Source: Methanomicrobiales archaeon
Lineage (GTDB): Archaea; Halobacteriota; Methanomicrobia; Methanomicrobiales; Methanospirillaceae
Direction: 5' to 3'
Length of the DNA stretch: 64,000 nt
Assembly (NCBI GenBank): GCA_012516785.1
Contig: JAAYWH010000074.1
Span: 1-64,000, forward strand
The translations under genes and the position numbers were made by a program. Shown piece after piece: positions 63,641-64,000 of this stretch; position 1 is the stretch's first letter, and every line of letters starts with the position of its first letter. The notes beneath the pieces are model-generated. The model saw only the letters and a program-made list of their open reading frames with translations, did no database searches and was not told where the DNA came from.

Positions 63641-64000
63641 ATGGCTTACAACGAACTGCTCCAGTCTATGGAGCTTGGAGCCCAGGAAAAGATTAAGGAG
63701 ATCATCGGGGCTGCCAGAATGGCAGCCGACGATATCTTTCGTGATGCAAAGAGAGAGTCTGAAGAGGTAAAAAGGCAACTCCAGGCTGAAGCGGCGGATG
63801 TGGTATCTGTTGAAAGAAACCGGTCGCTGTACCTGCTGCGGGAGGAACTGAAAGCTGAAGAGATCCGTGAAAAGGAGAGAATCTACCTCGAGGCTTTTGA
63901 GAAAGCCGGAGAGGAACTGAAATCCTACAGGGAAGATCCCCGATACCGTGAGAGCTTTACCCGCATACTCAGGGAATCACTGGATGGAATTCAGGCAAAG
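63641..64000 (+). CDS. ahaE: A-type ATP synthase subunit E (partial, runs off window)
   Basis: The frame is open from ATG 63641 to the window end, 120 codons. It starts MAYNELLQSMELGAQEKIKE and is an extended coiled coil followed by the start of the C-terminal domain (YREDPRYRESFTRILRESL). It is the archaeal E peripheral-stalk subunit. Subunits C, F, A, B and D are expected to follow beyond the window. Confidence 0.9.
   Translation, partial: MAYNELLQSMELGAQEKIKEIIGAARMAADDIFRDAKRESEEVKRQLQAEAADVVSVERNRSLYLLREELKAEEIREKERIYLEAFEKAGEELKSYREDPRYRESFTRILRESLDGIQAK

Overview
The window looks like chromosome from a methanogenic archaeon, most likely order Methanomicrobiales. The evidence is archaeal TATA-box promoters with short or absent leaders, A1A0-ATPase subunits of the AhaH/I/K/E kind, a split archaeal glutamate synthase with an F420-type (FrhB-like) partner, and small archaeal families (DUF99, DUF2115, DUF5612, archaeal pilin N-terminus). 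No rRNA or other marker fixes the genus. Genes are densely packed on both strands. No complete insertion sequence, prophage or CRISPR array is visible.

Layout. 1-3160 (-): a very large, cysteine-rich secreted beta-helix protein whose C-terminus lies outside the window. 3596-11911: a nitrogen-assimilation island, with a four-gene glutamate synthase operon (-) divergent from glnA, then glnK, amt and a second glnK (+). A GGAA-N6-TTCT motif resembling an NrpR operator occurs three times here. 12026-32074: mixed housekeeping and hypothetical genes. These include a pilin-like protein, DUF99, a glycosyltransferase, tRNA-Gly(CCC), a Sua5/YrdC operon, a decayed histidine kinase, a lone Cas4-like nuclease, tRNA-Thr(CGT), a zinc-ribbon microprotein, UV endonuclease UvsE, hexulose-phosphate isomerase, RNase III, a PEGA-repeat surface protein and MoaE. 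32402-44361: TPR, TauE/SafE, an orphan nitrogenase-like protein, an agmatine-to-putrescine operon, TspO, a propionate/acetate-CoA ligase and MntP.

42600-52222 looks like a nutrient-uptake region: the acyl-CoA ligase, a sodium:solute symporter with a 35-residue partner, and a Liv-type ABC transporter. The ABC transporter is split into a + strand block (binding protein and two permeases) and a - strand block (two ATPases). A palindrome, TGCTA-N5-TRGCA, overlaps the predicted transcription start of the ligase gene and of both ABC blocks. This suggests one regulator controls them together.

52504-64000 carries two rotary ATPases back to back. The first is a complete bacterial-type V-ATPase operon (E, DUF2764, A, B, D, I, K) whose four-helix K subunit has a sodium-site signature. 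After a universal stress protein come the first genes of a native archaeal A-ATPase (H, I, K, E), which continues past the window end.

The most distinctive observations are the shared palindrome regulon, the paired ATPases, an apparent AUU start codon on the acyl-CoA ligase gene, a coding-like microgene without ATG in the agmatine operon, an RNase III lacking one catalytic aspartate, and the giant surface protein at the left edge.
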